Origin: Algoriphagus sp. Y33
GTDB lineage: Bacteria; Bacteroidota; Bacteroidia; Cytophagales; Cyclobacteriaceae
Assembly (NCBI RefSeq): GCF_014838715.1
Contig: NZ_CP061947.1
Coordinates: 1,488,001-1,552,000 of the forward strand
Length of the DNA stretch: 64,000 bases
Direction: 5' to 3'
The notes under the pieces were generated by a model, which ran no database searches, was not told the DNA's origin, and was given only the letters and a program-made list of their open reading frames with translations. Every line of letters begins with the position of its first letter. Position 1 is the first letter of the stretch. This document shows, piece after piece, positions 1-8,718 of the stretch. The translations under genes and the position numbers were made by a program.

Positions 1-70
1 ATTTGGGAATACGTGTTCCCCCCAACAATGATGTGGTTCCTTGATCGCCTGTTTTGGTATAGATTTTCAT
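1..70 (-). CDS. Cob(I)yrinic acid a,c-diamide adenosyltransferase, PduO type, N-terminal fragment cut by window edge
   Basis: The first 23 codons on the minus strand from the ATG at 70 read MKIYTKTGDQGTTSLLGG followed by TRIPK. This is the recognisable N-terminus and phosphate-binding segment (TKTGDxGTT, LLGG) of PduO-family ATP:cob(I)alamin adenosyltransferases. The enzyme makes adenosylcobalamin in the cytoplasm. An in-frame ATG at 85 would add five residues, but the ATG at 70 matches the usual family start. It lies downstream of the ABC ATPase on the same strand, 61 bp after that gene's stop. The rest lies beyond the left edge, so completeness cannot be judged. Confidence 0.8.
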   Translation of the reverse strand, partial: MKIYTKTGDQGTTSLLGGTRIPK

Positions 71-131
71 CTCTTTGCCCTTCATTCTCTTAGGGCAAAA
101 ATAAGAATCTATTTGAAATTATAAGGTGTGA

Positions 132-848
132 TTAAGCATGCATTGTAATCCCACGCGTAGGATTCGGATTTATTGTGTCCGTTTCAACCAATCCGTCGCG
201 TAATCTTACGACTCTGTGGGCATAATGGGCGATGTCATCTTCGTGCGTAACCATGATTATGGTGTTGCCTTTTGAATGCAATTCGTGAAAAAGCTCCATG
301 ATATCATAAGAGGTCTTGGAATCCAAGTTACCTGTAGGTTCATCGGCAAGAATAATACTCGGGGTGTTTACCAACGCTCTGGCTATAGCCACACGCTGTC
401 TCTGACCTCCAGAGAGCTCGTTTGGGCGGTGTTTTGTTCTGTCACCAAGTCCTACGTTTGTCAATGCTTGAAAAGCAATTTCCTCTCTGTCGGACTTGTT
501 CATGCCTGCATACACCAATGGAAGCGCTACGTTTTCCAAGCAACTTGCTCTTGGGAGAAGATTAAAAGTCTGAAAAACGAATCCGATTTCCTTATTTCTG
601 ATTTCCGCCAATTCATTCTCTGTCATGTCGGAAACATCTTTGTTGTTTAATATATAACTTCCTGAAGTAGGGGTGTCCAGACAGCCAATGATATTCATCA
701 AGGTAGATTTACCCGAACCTGATGGCCCCATAAAAGCAACATACTCTCCCTTGTCTACGGAAATGGAAACAGATTTCAGAGCTTGAATAATTTCAGAGCC
801 CATTCTGTAGGTTTTGTTGATCTCGTGGGTTTCTATAATTTTCGTCAT
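132..848 (-). CDS. ABC transporter ATP-binding protein, MacB/LolD type
   Basis: A single ATP-binding domain of about 238 residues. Walker A is GPSGSGKST, the Q-loop region is [13 protein letters not shown], the signature is [15 protein letters not shown], Walker B is [14 protein letters not shown] and the switch histidine is in IIMVTHEDD. The LPR-x-S region after the Q-loop and the GNLDSKTS stretch are typical of the MacB/LolD/FtsE group, which powers lipoprotein or efflux permeases at the inner membrane. I start it at the ATG at 848; a longer frame to 908 adds 20 residues ahead of the usual [14 protein letters not shown] start. No permease partner lies next to it, so the substrate is unknown. 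Confidence 0.88.
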   Translation of the reverse strand: MTKIIETHEINKTYRMGSEIIQALKSVSISVDKGEYVAFMGPSGSGKSTLMNIIGCLDTPTSGSYILNNKDVSDMTENELAEIRNKEIGFVFQTFNLLPRASCLENVALPLVYAGMNKSDREEIAFQALTNVGLGDRTKHRPNELSGGQRQRVAIARALVNTPSIILADEPTGNLDSKTSYDIMELFHELHSKGNTIIMVTHEDDIAHYAHRVVRLRDGLVETDTINPNPTRGITMHA

Positions 849-924
849 GGCTGGGGGTTTTGCTAAAGTTACTATTTTGGGGTGGAAAATAAATTTCCGC
901 TTACACAAAAAACGTTAATGTAAT

Positions 925-3708
925 TCAATAGTTTGGGTTTTGAAGGCTTGTAAGTTCTTCTGGACTAATCCATTGCTTTAAAAGTTCCAAGGATTCTGCG
1001 GCATAAGTATCAAGCCCACTTTCTCTTGCTGCTTTGATTTTCTTGATCCATAAGATAGGGTCTTGATTGAATTCAGTAGCAGAATTCAAAATTTCATATT
1101 GATCCAATGGGTCATTTTTCGATTCTATTTCGCTTATAATCAGGGGGCTAAGGTATGGGTTTGCTGTCAGCTCCTCGCTTGCTTTGATCCAAGAAACAAA
1201 GGCGTCTATCGAATTCTTGTTCTTAAAATCCGGGTTGTTTAAAAAGGTTGAAAGCTTTGGGTCGGGCTCGATTTTATCAAAAATAAATTTTCCCAATTCC
1301 TGTAAATCTTCTTTGACCAGACCATGGGACTTGTAAGCAATGAGGCGAATTGCGATGTCCGTTTTCAATGCATTTTCGGGAAATGCCCGCCACTGTGACA
1401 CCAAACTTAGAGGCGAAGTTTGGTGAATTTGACTGATTATTTTCAAATACTCAGATATTGCAGTGTTCTGATCGGAAAGATATTCAGGAAGTTGAACGTG
1501 ATATTTTACCCGGATTTCTACTGCCTTGTCAGGCATTCCGGCAAGTCCAAAAATACTCCAGTGATGTGTGCTAAATCCCTGAAATCCCTTTTCCTCCGCC
1601 GCTATAAATTCGTTGGCTGCTTTTTGGAAATCCAGATTTTGAGCTAAAATACTTCCGGAGAGTTGTAAGTAATAAGCAGCATCATTTGGGTTTCTAAAGG
1701 CCAACCCATTTAGGTTTTTTACTGTCTCAGCTATTCTGCCGGCTGACAAATTTCTTATCACGGCAGTTTCCTGAAGATCCATTAGATACTCTGCCATTTC
1801 GGGGTTTTGCCCCAGGCTATCTAATAATTCCAAGTCTGCATCCGGGATACTTCTGTTGATCTCAGACATCAGATTCCTCCATCCCGCATTGATCAGCATA
1901 GGGGAGTCTTCGGTATGCAATTTTTTCCTTATGGATAGCACCAGTTCTTTTGAAGGGAGATTGCCTAGCGCATTGGATGTAGAAAGCTCGTTGATCTGAG
2001 AGATCAAATCTGAAGGATGTGTTGGTGCGGTTTCAGGTTGGCCTAGTTTGGTTTTTAAAGCGACAAGGTTTGATTTCAAGACCCGACTTGTGCTTTCGGT
2101 AGTTTTTATTAAATCCAATCCCTCAGCCGACCTGTTGACTTTAATATAAAGTAAGCTCAGATTATTGGCCAAATGGGGCTCGTTTGGAAAAAGTGAAAGT
2201 CCGTTTTCCAAATAGTAGATAGCTCCAAAAATGTCATTTTCCACATGCAATCTATCACTTAGGAGTAAGATGTTGTCTACTTGCGGAGCTTCTGTAAAGC
2301 TTTCTTCTAAATGACGCTTAGCCAAGGTAGGCTGCTTGAGATCCAGCAATAGTTTAGCTGTAAGGAATTTGGCTTTGGGATTTTTGCGATAGCGCATCCA
2401 TGCATTTTCATATAGGATGCTAGCTTCCAGCTTCTTGTCAGTTTGGTAGTAATAGTCAGCAAGAATATTACTCGTCATGGCATTTGCCTGTACTCCGACT
2501 ATTCCGCCAGTATAGGTAGTGATGACTAGGATTACAATTAATCCACCCAGTCTAATATGATAATAGACAAGAGAGTATGGTTTGTATAGTATTTTTTCTA
2601 CAGCTTTGCCTGAATTCATGATGGACATGAAATTTGCCAATAGGTAGACGTAGAAAAACAAGGAAAAGCCAAGTTGAGAATAGACAAGGAGATGCTTGAA
2701 AAACTCTTCTGCGGGTTGATTTCCCGATAGCTTCAGTTTCCAGACCAGCCACACTGCCAATCCCCATCCAACTAAATGCAGAGCCTTAATGACTGTAGGA
2801 CTTGAAACTAATTGACCACTTTGCTCTACTTTTTCCCCAATCGAAACCCAACCGAACACCCCAAGAGGCAAAAGTAGGAATAGGGGAGAGAAAATGGGGA
2901 AAGGAATGTTTAACTCTCCCTGCAAATCCAATAAAATGCAGAAAAGCGTAACAAGATAGATCAGGGTTATCAGGCTGATTTGAACAGTGATGTTCAGGTT
3001 GAGGTTTCGGTTGGCTCTGGCAAGTAAAATGTAAATGCCGGAAAGTATTCCGTGCCCATTCCAAAATACCCAGGCTAGTGCAAGTCCGAAACCAATGGTC
3101 AACGAATGTTCGGCAAGATAAATCTCCGGGTCTTGAATTGGGCTGAGTATGATAAGTAGTGCTAAAGCTGTGAATGTGGCAGCAGAGGAAATTAGCCATT
3201 TCATCACTACCTGAATTCGTTGACCCCAGAGATGAAAACAGATCATGGGAAGCAATGTTCCCGCCAATAGGATTATCAAGGGGTAATTGGCACTTGGCCC
3301 CCCTATATTTAGCCCATTGAAATTACTAAACGTGAGAAGAAGAATCCAGGCTATACCTCCAACGATGAAGTACGCTTTCTTGAATTCGGTGAGTAGAGTA
3401 AGAACAGAAACAACTCCTAGCCATACAATAACGGCATAGAGTAGTGATTCCCTTCGATGGAATTCCGTCCCCAGAGCTTTGAATTCCTGAAAAATGAGGT
3501 AATTGTCTATCTGGATAGGAAAAGAAATAGGACCTATCTGAACCCAGTCAAATGGAATCGGTATAGTGTCCAGAAACGATCCTGCCTTTATATTGATATA
3601 GGGCTGAGGGTCAAAAATCAGATAATACAGCGCAAAAAAAACTCCTGAAATAATAAATAGGAGAGCTAAAATTTTAAAGGGTTCTGAGTTGTTCAATGTG
3701 TTTTTCAA
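925..3708 (-). CDS. Large polytopic membrane protein with C-terminal TPR-like repeats
   Basis: A 927-residue protein. The first ~410 residues hold about ten to twelve hydrophobic segments. The remainder is soluble, with helical repeats resembling TPRs at roughly 430-570 (for example the KLEASILYENAWMRYRKNP stretch) and more irregular alpha-helical repeats up to the C-terminus. No catalytic motif is visible. The layout suggests an inner-membrane scaffold with a repeat domain for protein contacts. It starts 5 bp beyond the stop of gatC on the same strand, so the two are probably cotranscribed. I do not recognise a named family and give no function. Confidence 0.7.
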   Translation of the reverse strand: MKNTLNNSEPFKILALLFIISGVFFALYYLIFDPQPYINIKAGSFLDTIPIPFDWVQIGPISFPIQIDNYLIFQEFKALGTEFHRRESLLYAVIVWLGVVSVLTLLTEFKKAYFIVGGIAWILLLTFSNFNGLNIGGPSANYPLIILLAGTLLPMICFHLWGQRIQVVMKWLISSAATFTALALLIILSPIQDPEIYLAEHSLTIGFGLALAWVFWNGHGILSGIYILLARANRNLNLNITVQISLITLIYLVTLFCILLDLQGELNIPFPIFSPLFLLLPLGVFGWVSIGEKVEQSGQLVSSPTVIKALHLVGWGLAVWLVWKLKLSGNQPAEEFFKHLLVYSQLGFSLFFYVYLLANFMSIMNSGKAVEKILYKPYSLVYYHIRLGGLIVILVITTYTGGIVGVQANAMTSNILADYYYQTDKKLEASILYENAWMRYRKNPKAKFLTAKLLLDLKQPTLAKRHLEESFTEAPQVDNILLLSDRLHVENDIFGAIYYLENGLSLFPNEPHLANNLSLLYIKVNRSAEGLDLIKTTESTSRVLKSNLVALKTKLGQPETAPTHPSDLISQINELSTSNALGNLPSKELVLSIRKKLHTEDSPMLINAGWRNLMSEINRSIPDADLELLDSLGQNPEMAEYLMDLQETAVIRNLSAGRIAETVKNLNGLAFRNPNDAAYYLQLSGSILAQNLDFQKAANEFIAAEEKGFQGFSTHHWSIFGLAGMPDKAVEIRVKYHVQLPEYLSDQNTAISEYLKIISQIHQTSPLSLVSQWRAFPENALKTDIAIRLIAYKSHGLVKEDLQELGKFIFDKIEPDPKLSTFLNNPDFKNKNSIDAFVSWIKASEELTANPYLSPLIISEIESKNDPLDQYEILNSATEFNQDPILWIKKIKAARESGLDTYAAESLELLKQWISPEELTSLQNPNY

Positions 3709-3713
3709 CTGCG

Positions 3714-4001
3714 TTACTCCATTACTTTAGGTACGCGGAAATAGTCAAAGTCCTTCTTCGGCGCATTTTTTAGCCCGGAATCATGGTCTAGCTGATGTCC
3801 TATTTTGTCCTCACGCATTACATTCACTTCGGAAGACATGGTAGTAAGTGGAGCTACGTTTTCAGTATCAATAGCATTCAATTGCTCCACCCAGTCTAGG
3901 ATTTGACTCATGTCTTTAGACATTTTCTCAGCACTGCTTTCATCAAATTCCAATCTTGCGAGATGAGCGATCTTTTTGATTGAATTGGTATCTATTTTCA
4001 T
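3714..4001 (-). CDS. gatC: Asp-tRNA(Asn)/Glu-tRNA(Gln) amidotransferase subunit C
   Basis: A 95-residue protein with the whole GatC pattern: the IKKIAHLARLEF start, the DMSQILDWVEQLNAIDTENV middle and the VMREDKIG end. GatC wraps around and stabilises GatA in the GatCAB amidotransferase, which converts misacylated Glu-tRNA(Gln) or Asp-tRNA(Asn). GatA and GatB are not in this window, as is common. Length is normal. The ATG lies exactly four bases after TTATAA, the end of a dispersed intergenic element (see the repeat at 4005-4138), which may therefore supply the 5' untranslated region. The downstream TPR membrane gene follows closely. Confidence 0.93.
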   Translation of the reverse strand: MKIDTNSIKKIAHLARLEFDESSAEKMSKDMSQILDWVEQLNAIDTENVAPLTTMSSEVNVMREDKIGHQLDHDSGLKNAPKKDFDYFRVPKVME

Positions 4002-4004
4002 GTC

Positions 4005-4138
4005 TTTATAATTTGTTTTTTAAAGGCCACATATCCGTCCCGAACTCGATTCGGGAGAATCTCGTAGATTTTATAATCATCCCAGTGTATGTCGTTTTCG
4101 ACATGCCTGTCTGTCTCAGGCAGGCTCGATTTCATGTG
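4005..4138 (-). repeat. Dispersed intergenic element, copy A, abutting the gatC start
   Basis: Read on the minus strand, this begins GAAATCGAGCCTGCCTGAG, goes through GATGATTATAAA and CGAGATTCTCCCGAATC, and ends AAACAAATTATAA four bases before the gatC ATG. The same blocks occur in the same order at 60260-60426 and in shortened form at 40390-40473. The plsC stop codon lies in its first bases. Two internal palindromes (around GCCTGCCTGAGACAGACAGGC and the CCCGAATC/GTTCGGG pair) give it hairpin potential. An open frame of 61 codons through it is not considered a gene. Confidence 0.75.
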
Positions 4139-4863
4139 TTTGAGTTGTCCTGGTCTAGTTGAGACTGAATTACTTGAAAGCATTTTTCTTTCAGTGCATT
4201 TTCAGAGTCCCACTTCCCGGGAAGTAAAGGCTCGTGGAGGGTCATCTTAGCCGGCCTCCAGCGAAGCAATAACTTACCGTCGTCAGGCAAAATTAGATGA
4301 TTATAGGATAAAGTGACAGGGATAATCGGGATTTGTTTGTCCTTGGCCAGCCGAAAAGCCCCGTTTTTAAAGGGAATCATCTCAGGAGGGTTTTTGGTAA
4401 AGATTCCTCCTTCAGGAAAAATGATTACACTACTCCCCGAATTAAGCGCTTCATCTGTGCGTTTCAGCGTTTCTGCACGACTTTTCAATCTGTCCCGATC
4501 CACTGCTATATGAAGATTTTTAAAGTAATAACCGAACAGGGGGGCTTTACGAATGGAGGCTTTGCCTACGAAAAGCACATCACCGGGGATTAATCCCATC
4601 ATTGCGATGTCTAGGTAACTGAAATGATTTGCCAGATAAATATAGGGTTTGTCTTTTTCTATTTTTTCACTTTCCTGAATTTTAACCGGGAGGAAAATAC
4701 AGACGAAATATGCTTTTGCCCAGTATCGATTGATTTTTCGGCCATATTTTTTCCATCCCGGAATCCATATACAAATCCATATGAATGGAAAAATAAGCAG
4801 AAAGCTAATCACAAAGATTAATGAGGCATAGATGGAATATAGCCTTGAAAGAAGCTTACTCAT
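4132..4863 (-). CDS. plsC: 1-acyl-sn-glycerol-3-phosphate acyltransferase
   Basis: A 243-residue membrane-bound acyltransferase that makes phosphatidic acid from lysophosphatidic acid. The N-terminal ~35 residues form a strong hydrophobic anchor. Block I NHFSYLD puts His80 and Asp85 in the NHx4D catalytic arrangement. Further on are the GKASIRKAPLFGYYF stretch, the FPEGG block and the IPVTLSYNHLI block. Its start overlaps the end of the upstream globin gene by 8 bp, implying cotranscription and translational coupling. The stop codon overlaps the first bases of a dispersed intergenic element. Confidence 0.9.
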   Translation of the reverse strand: MSKLLSRLYSIYASLIFVISFLLIFPFIWICIWIPGWKKYGRKINRYWAKAYFVCIFLPVKIQESEKIEKDKPYIYLANHFSYLDIAMMGLIPGDVLFVGKASIRKAPLFGYYFKNLHIAVDRDRLKSRAETLKRTDEALNSGSSVIIFPEGGIFTKNPPEMIPFKNGAFRLAKDKQIPIIPVTLSYNHLILPDDGKLLLRWRPAKMTLHEPLLPGKWDSENALKEKCFQVIQSQLDQDNSNT

Positions 4864-5230
4864 GGTTGATCATGTGGTTTGCCGCTTTGACAAAATAACT
4901 CATCATAGCCCCAGAGATATTGATATCAAGATCAAGCCGGTCCATAGCAGTTAGCATTGTGTTCATCCAGTGGTCACGCATCTCGGAATCTATTTTCCAC
5001 TTGGCATGCCGCATCCTCAATCGTGGATGACCCCGCTGTTCAGAATAGATTTCCGGTCCTCCGAATACCTGTAGCAAAAAAAGAAACAAACGTTCTTCCG
5101 CAGGCTGTAAATCGTCAGGATATAGTTTTTTGAGAGACTCATTTTTTGCCACTTCCTGATAGAAAAATGTAGTGAGTAAGCGGATTCGCTCCTCGCCGAC
5201 CAAGTCGTATATCGTCTGAGGGGTATTCAT
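4856..5230 (-). CDS. Truncated haemoglobin, group II type
   Basis: A 124-residue 2-over-2 globin. The stretch YPDDLQPAEERLFLFLLQVF followed by GGP..Y.E.RGHPRLRMRH is characteristic of group II truncated haemoglobins (YjbI/TrHbO); His75 is the proximal haem ligand. Trp88 in RDHW fits the TrpG8 position conserved in groups II and III. Such proteins bind oxygen or nitric oxide in the cytoplasm; the precise role here is unknown. It overlaps plsC by 8 bp. The ATG at 5230 lies 22 bp downstream of the NfeD-type gene's stop, so the three may share a transcript. Confidence 0.9.
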   Translation of the reverse strand: MNTPQTIYDLVGEERIRLLTTFFYQEVAKNESLKKLYPDDLQPAEERLFLFLLQVFGGPEIYSEQRGHPRLRMRHAKWKIDSEMRDHWMNTMLTAMDRLDLDINISGAMMSYFVKAANHMINHE

Positions 5231-5252
5231 GCCGCAAACTTACCAAATTCTT

Positions 5253-6608
5253 TCAAGCCTCCCACTTTTTCACTTTCAGTGAAGTTCCTTCAGTGGAAAT
5301 GACAATGATTTTTTCTCCCTGATCAATAAATTCACCTCTGGAATAGGCATCATAGATGTCTCCATCTATTTCGATTTTTCCACTTGGCCTGAGTCGTGAA
5401 TGTACCAGTCCGATTTTACCTTTGAGTGAATCTGCATAGAAAGATGAAGTGTAGCCTTCACTTCTTTGCTGAGTTGAAGCTAGTGTGATTGTTTTGAACG
5501 CTCCCCATTCATTGACTTTTGGAGTTAGCCAGAATACTAACCCAACAGAGGCGATTGCAGCCAATATCACAGTCAACAACGCAGTAAAGAGATCCGCGGC
5601 AGGCACAAAGTCAAAGTTGAAATTTTGATTTGGGATCATGCCTAGAACTAAGCCCGTGAGAATTCCTATGATCCCCAGAACTCCAAATATCCCAAATCCG
5701 GGTATAACAAATAGCTCTACGGCCAACAAAATCACTCCTATAAAAAAGACTAGGATTTCCCAGTTAGCAGCAAGCCCGCTAAGATAGTATGGGATAAAAT
5801 AAAGCAGCGTAGCGATTAGTGAAGCGAGAATAGGGAATCCTACCCCGGGAGTTTGTAATTCAAAATACAAACCTCCTATAATGATCAATATCAAAAAACC
5901 ACTTACCGCAGGATTTAAGAAGAATGCGATTATCTGTTCTACTTGATCCGGTTCATATGCAATAATCTCGGCATCTTTAAGGTTTTGCGCAATTAGAATA
6001 GCTTGAATGGAATCATACTGTCCATTGCAAAACCCATATTTTACAGCTTCTGAAACAGAAAATGTGATCACAGAACCGGCTTCAGATATACCCTCAATCT
6101 CTATTTTTTCATCCACCATTGCTTCAGCTATTTTAGGATCCCTTCCTTTGGCTTCGGCTGTACTTCTCATCATCGAGCGCATGTACGATTGATACTTGTC
6201 AGGAGCGGCGGCTCCATCAGCACCATTGACTACCGTCGCTGCACCTATACTAGCCCCCGGAGCCATATAAATGCTGTCTGTTGCAATGGAAATCAGTGCG
6301 CCGGCAGATGCTGCATCTTTATTTATAAAGACGTATATAGGAGTAGTAGAATTGAGAATTATCGTCCTGATTTCATCGGCGTCATTTACAGCTCCCCCAT
6401 AGGTGTCCATTTCAATAATAATCAGATCAACTTCATCTTGTTCGGCTTTTTCCAATGCCAGTTTTACCCGGCGGGTCATCGCAGGATCTATATCTTTATC
6501 GATTTTGAAAGTGAAAACTTTCTTCGTAGCCACGGTATCAGTTTGTGCCAGAACAAGTTGACCGGAAAATAACAGGAAGATGAATAATGTGCTGAAATAG
6601 ATTTTCAT
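5253..6608 (-). CDS. NfeD-family membrane-bound serine protease (ClpP class)
   Basis: A 451-residue protein with a signal peptide at 1-21 ending VLAQ. A ClpP/SppA-like protease domain follows, with the nucleophile region DAASAGALISIATDSIYMAP near residue 100. The middle has four to five membrane segments at about 230-360, including the FELQTPGVGFPILAS loop of long NfeD proteins, and the C-terminal ~70 residues form the OB-fold NfeD domain. These proteins are thought to work with stomatin/flotillin partners in membrane quality control. No flotillin gene is adjacent. Length is typical of the long NfeD form. Confidence 0.88.
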   Translation of the reverse strand: MKIYFSTLFIFLLFSGQLVLAQTDTVATKKVFTFKIDKDIDPAMTRRVKLALEKAEQDEVDLIIIEMDTYGGAVNDADEIRTIILNSTTPIYVFINKDAASAGALISIATDSIYMAPGASIGAATVVNGADGAAAPDKYQSYMRSMMRSTAEAKGRDPKIAEAMVDEKIEIEGISEAGSVITFSVSEAVKYGFCNGQYDSIQAILIAQNLKDAEIIAYEPDQVEQIIAFFLNPAVSGFLILIIIGGLYFELQTPGVGFPILASLIATLLYFIPYYLSGLAANWEILVFFIGVILLAVELFVIPGFGIFGVLGIIGILTGLVLGMIPNQNFNFDFVPAADLFTALLTVILAAIASVGLVFWLTPKVNEWGAFKTITLASTQQRSEGYTSSFYADSLKGKIGLVHSRLRPSGKIEIDGDIYDAYSRGEFIDQGEKIIVISTEGTSLKVKKWEA

Positions 6609-6725
6609 TTGGGATAGCAGGTTCGAATGATAAAAGATACGAAATACATGTAAAAACTGATTCTTTTCTTTAGATAGCCGGGGTTAGCCTATGTATTTTT
6701 GCTGCTCAAACTCGGGTTCGGGAAT

Positions 6726-6787
6726 TTATGCTAGAATCTTCCCATGGAATAAAAGATCTCTGTAACTTCCTTTCTTTTCTAGCATAA
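6726..6787. repeat. 11-bp inverted repeat with 40-bp spacer in a divergent intergenic region
   Basis: TTATGCTAGAA at 6726-6736 is exactly inverted as TTCTAGCATAA at 6777-6787. It lies between the starts of the NfeD protease (6608, minus) and the LysM protein (6859, plus). It may be an operator, a cruciform or an insertion relic; the sequence does not decide which. Confidence 0.45.
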
Positions 6788-6858
6788 TTCTTGTGCCTCT
6801 TGACTATGGAAATTAATCTTGTATTTCTAATTCGTTTACTCCCAACTCAGTACATTCT

Positions 6859-8028
6859 ATGAACAACAGCTCACAGTTTTTCTGGTTCTTCCTTGTTTTC
6901 TTTCTTTCTTCCTCATTGACAATGGCTTCCGGGCTTGTTTCTATCGATTCAGTTGGAGTCCAGCGCGTAGGAGAGCAGTCTTTTATTTTACATGAAGTTG
7001 ATCCCAAAGAGACTCTTTTCGGTATTTCACGCAGGTATAAGTCTCCTGTGAGTGACATTATAGAAGCAAATCCTGTGTTAAAACAAGGGTTGAAAATCGG
7101 TCAGACTATCAAAGTTCCTTATGTGTCGATAGCGGAGCTGCCTGCGGGTTCTGTATTGCATAATGTAGTTCCGGGAGAAACGCTTTTTTCTATTTCCAAA
7201 AAATACGGAGTATCAGTAGAAAGTGTGATGAAGGGCAATGGTCTGAAAGGCAATGATCTAAGTGTTGGGCAGTCCTTGATTATTGAGCCAGCTGTTCCGG
7301 TCGCTGTAGCGAAAGAACCTGAGCCGGTAATAGCTGTAGCTACACATACATCAGGCGGTAAATCAGGGAATAAAGAAAAGGAAAAGCCAGCCAAAAGAGC
7401 TGAGGAGGCTCCAAAAGCAAAAGAGAGCACAGAGCCGGTTTCAAAAGCTGAATCTGCTAAGCAGTCAAATTCAAAGGCAGCTGCGGAAACGAGTAAGCCA
7501 ATGGTGCCGGGTGAATGGAGATCACATATTGTTCAGAGCGGAGAGACACTTTTTTCCATTGCAAGTCAATATTCAGCACGTGTGGAAGATTTGATTACAT
7601 GGAATGCCTTGACATCCAATAATCTTCGACAAGGCCAAACTCTCAAAGTAGGACGTGGTGCCATGGAGGAATCTACAGTTCCCGTAATAGGAGCTCCAAA
7701 AATCGTTTCGAGTGCAGATGAAATGATGGTGGAGCCTGCAGACACAAATAAATCGGGGAGCTTTAAGAATATTAAAGAAACAGGCCAAGCTGAACTGATC
7801 GAAGGTACCGGTGGGCACAAAAAATACTTGGTACTACATAGAACTGCGCCTGTAGGTACAATCATGCGCGTGAAAAATGAAGAAAATGATGTGACGATTT
7901 TCGCTAGAGTAGTGGGTACGCTTCCGGAAACAGGGGATAACGGCAAACTGGTAATCAAGCTTTCTCAAGCTGCTTTTGATCAATTGAAAGCTGTGAATGG
8001 TAGATTTCCTGTGGAGGTCATGTATTGA
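6859..8028 (+). CDS. Secreted protein with three LysM domains and C-terminal beta-barrel-like domain
   Basis: A 389-residue protein with a signal peptide ending near residue 24 (SSSLTMASG). LysM domains occur at about 40-88 (VDPKETLFGISRRY), 95-140 (VVPGETLFSISKKYGVSVES) and 220-268 (VQSGETLFSIASQYSARVED). A low-complexity Lys/Ala/Pro/Glu linker runs at about 155-215. The C-terminal ~75 residues (TAPVGTIMRVKNEENDVTIF, then VVG.LPETGDNGKLVIKLS) resemble a double-psi beta-barrel as in RlpA-like proteins. It probably binds peptidoglycan in the periplasm. The catalytic residues of a lytic enzyme are not evident, so I call it a binding protein only. A terminator follows. Confidence 0.8.
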   Translation: MNNSSQFFWFFLVFFLSSSLTMASGLVSIDSVGVQRVGEQSFILHEVDPKETLFGISRRYKSPVSDIIEANPVLKQGLKIGQTIKVPYVSIAELPAGSVLHNVVPGETLFSISKKYGVSVESVMKGNGLKGNDLSVGQSLIIEPAVPVAVAKEPEPVIAVATHTSGGKSGNKEKEKPAKRAEEAPKAKESTEPVSKAESAKQSNSKAAAETSKPMVPGEWRSHIVQSGETLFSIASQYSARVEDLITWNALTSNNLRQGQTLKVGRGAMEESTVPVIGAPKIVSSADEMMVEPADTNKSGSFKNIKETGQAELIEGTGGHKKYLVLHRTAPVGTIMRVKNEENDVTIFARVVGTLPETGDNGKLVIKLSQAAFDQLKAVNGRFPVEVMY

Positions 8029-8050
8029 TATTAGTTCCTTGAACATATTG

Positions 8051-8080
8051 AAAGACTGTCAGATATGGCGGTCTTTTTTT
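8051..8080 (+). terminator. Rho-independent terminator after the LysM gene
   Basis: AAAGAC at 8051 pairs with GTCTTT ending at 8076, with a partly paired loop, followed by a run of T residues. It lies 22 bp past the LysM-protein stop codon. Confidence 0.65.
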
Positions 8081-8163
8081 GTTATGAACCTATATGTTGA
8101 TCTTGAGGTTTTAGAAGCGAATTTTGGTTTCCGCTGAGCCACTGCTAATTTTGCATTCGAGCT

Positions 8164-8718
8164 ATGAATAAAGTCCAACTCATATTCCACCACATTTTCC
8201 GGTTCATTTGGAATCTGATTTTTATTGTTTCTTACCCGATTTTGGCAAGTTTTGGTCTGCTGTTTATCGGTATCACCTACGTGTTTTCTTTGCTGTCCAG
8301 GTTTCTGAACAGACTTCGCCCTGAAGGCAAAAAGGTCATTTTGAAAGAATCGGTATGGGAAGATTTACCTTATTCGGGAGATTTGCTGGAAGCCAAATTG
8401 ATCAAACATATTGTTTTTGGGCCGTCTGGCTTTAAATTTAGGAGGAAAGATGGTGTGCCATCTGTACTCTCTGATTACGTTTTCGGCAAAAAAGTAAGAG
8501 TGCTTGAGGAGGGCTTTATTCTGGAAAAATGGAATGCCACTGAATCTAAAGATTTGCCGGATTTTGATATTTGTCTCTATAACCCCGATGAAGATTCACT
8601 TCGCACACTCACCACTATCAAATGCTTTGACTGGCATGTGTCGGAGATAGTTGACAATGAGCTTTGCTTCAAATGGTTTGACGGTACGCAGGGTGGGGAA
8701 GTTAAAGTTGCGCTTTGA
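8164..8718 (+). CDS. Conserved hypothetical membrane-anchored protein
   Basis: A 184-residue protein. Residues 10-45 form one long or two short hydrophobic segments (FRFIWNLIFIVSYPILASFG onwards). The rest is soluble, with many aromatic and acidic residues and no motif I recognise. Its stop overlaps the start of the TIGR02757 gene by four bases (ATGA), so the two are translationally coupled. No function assigned. Confidence 0.65.
   Translation: MNKVQLIFHHIFRFIWNLIFIVSYPILASFGLLFIGITYVFSLLSRFLNRLRPEGKKVILKESVWEDLPYSGDLLEAKLIKHIVFGPSGFKFRRKDGVPSVLSDYVFGKKVRVLEEGFILEKWNATESKDLPDFDICLYNPDEDSLRTLTTIKCFDWHVSEIVDNELCFKWFDGTQGGEVKVAL

Noticed and set aside
3998..4183. 61-codon frame between plsC and gatC
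   Set aside because: It runs through the dispersed intergenic element and overlaps the plsC end; it has no protein character.
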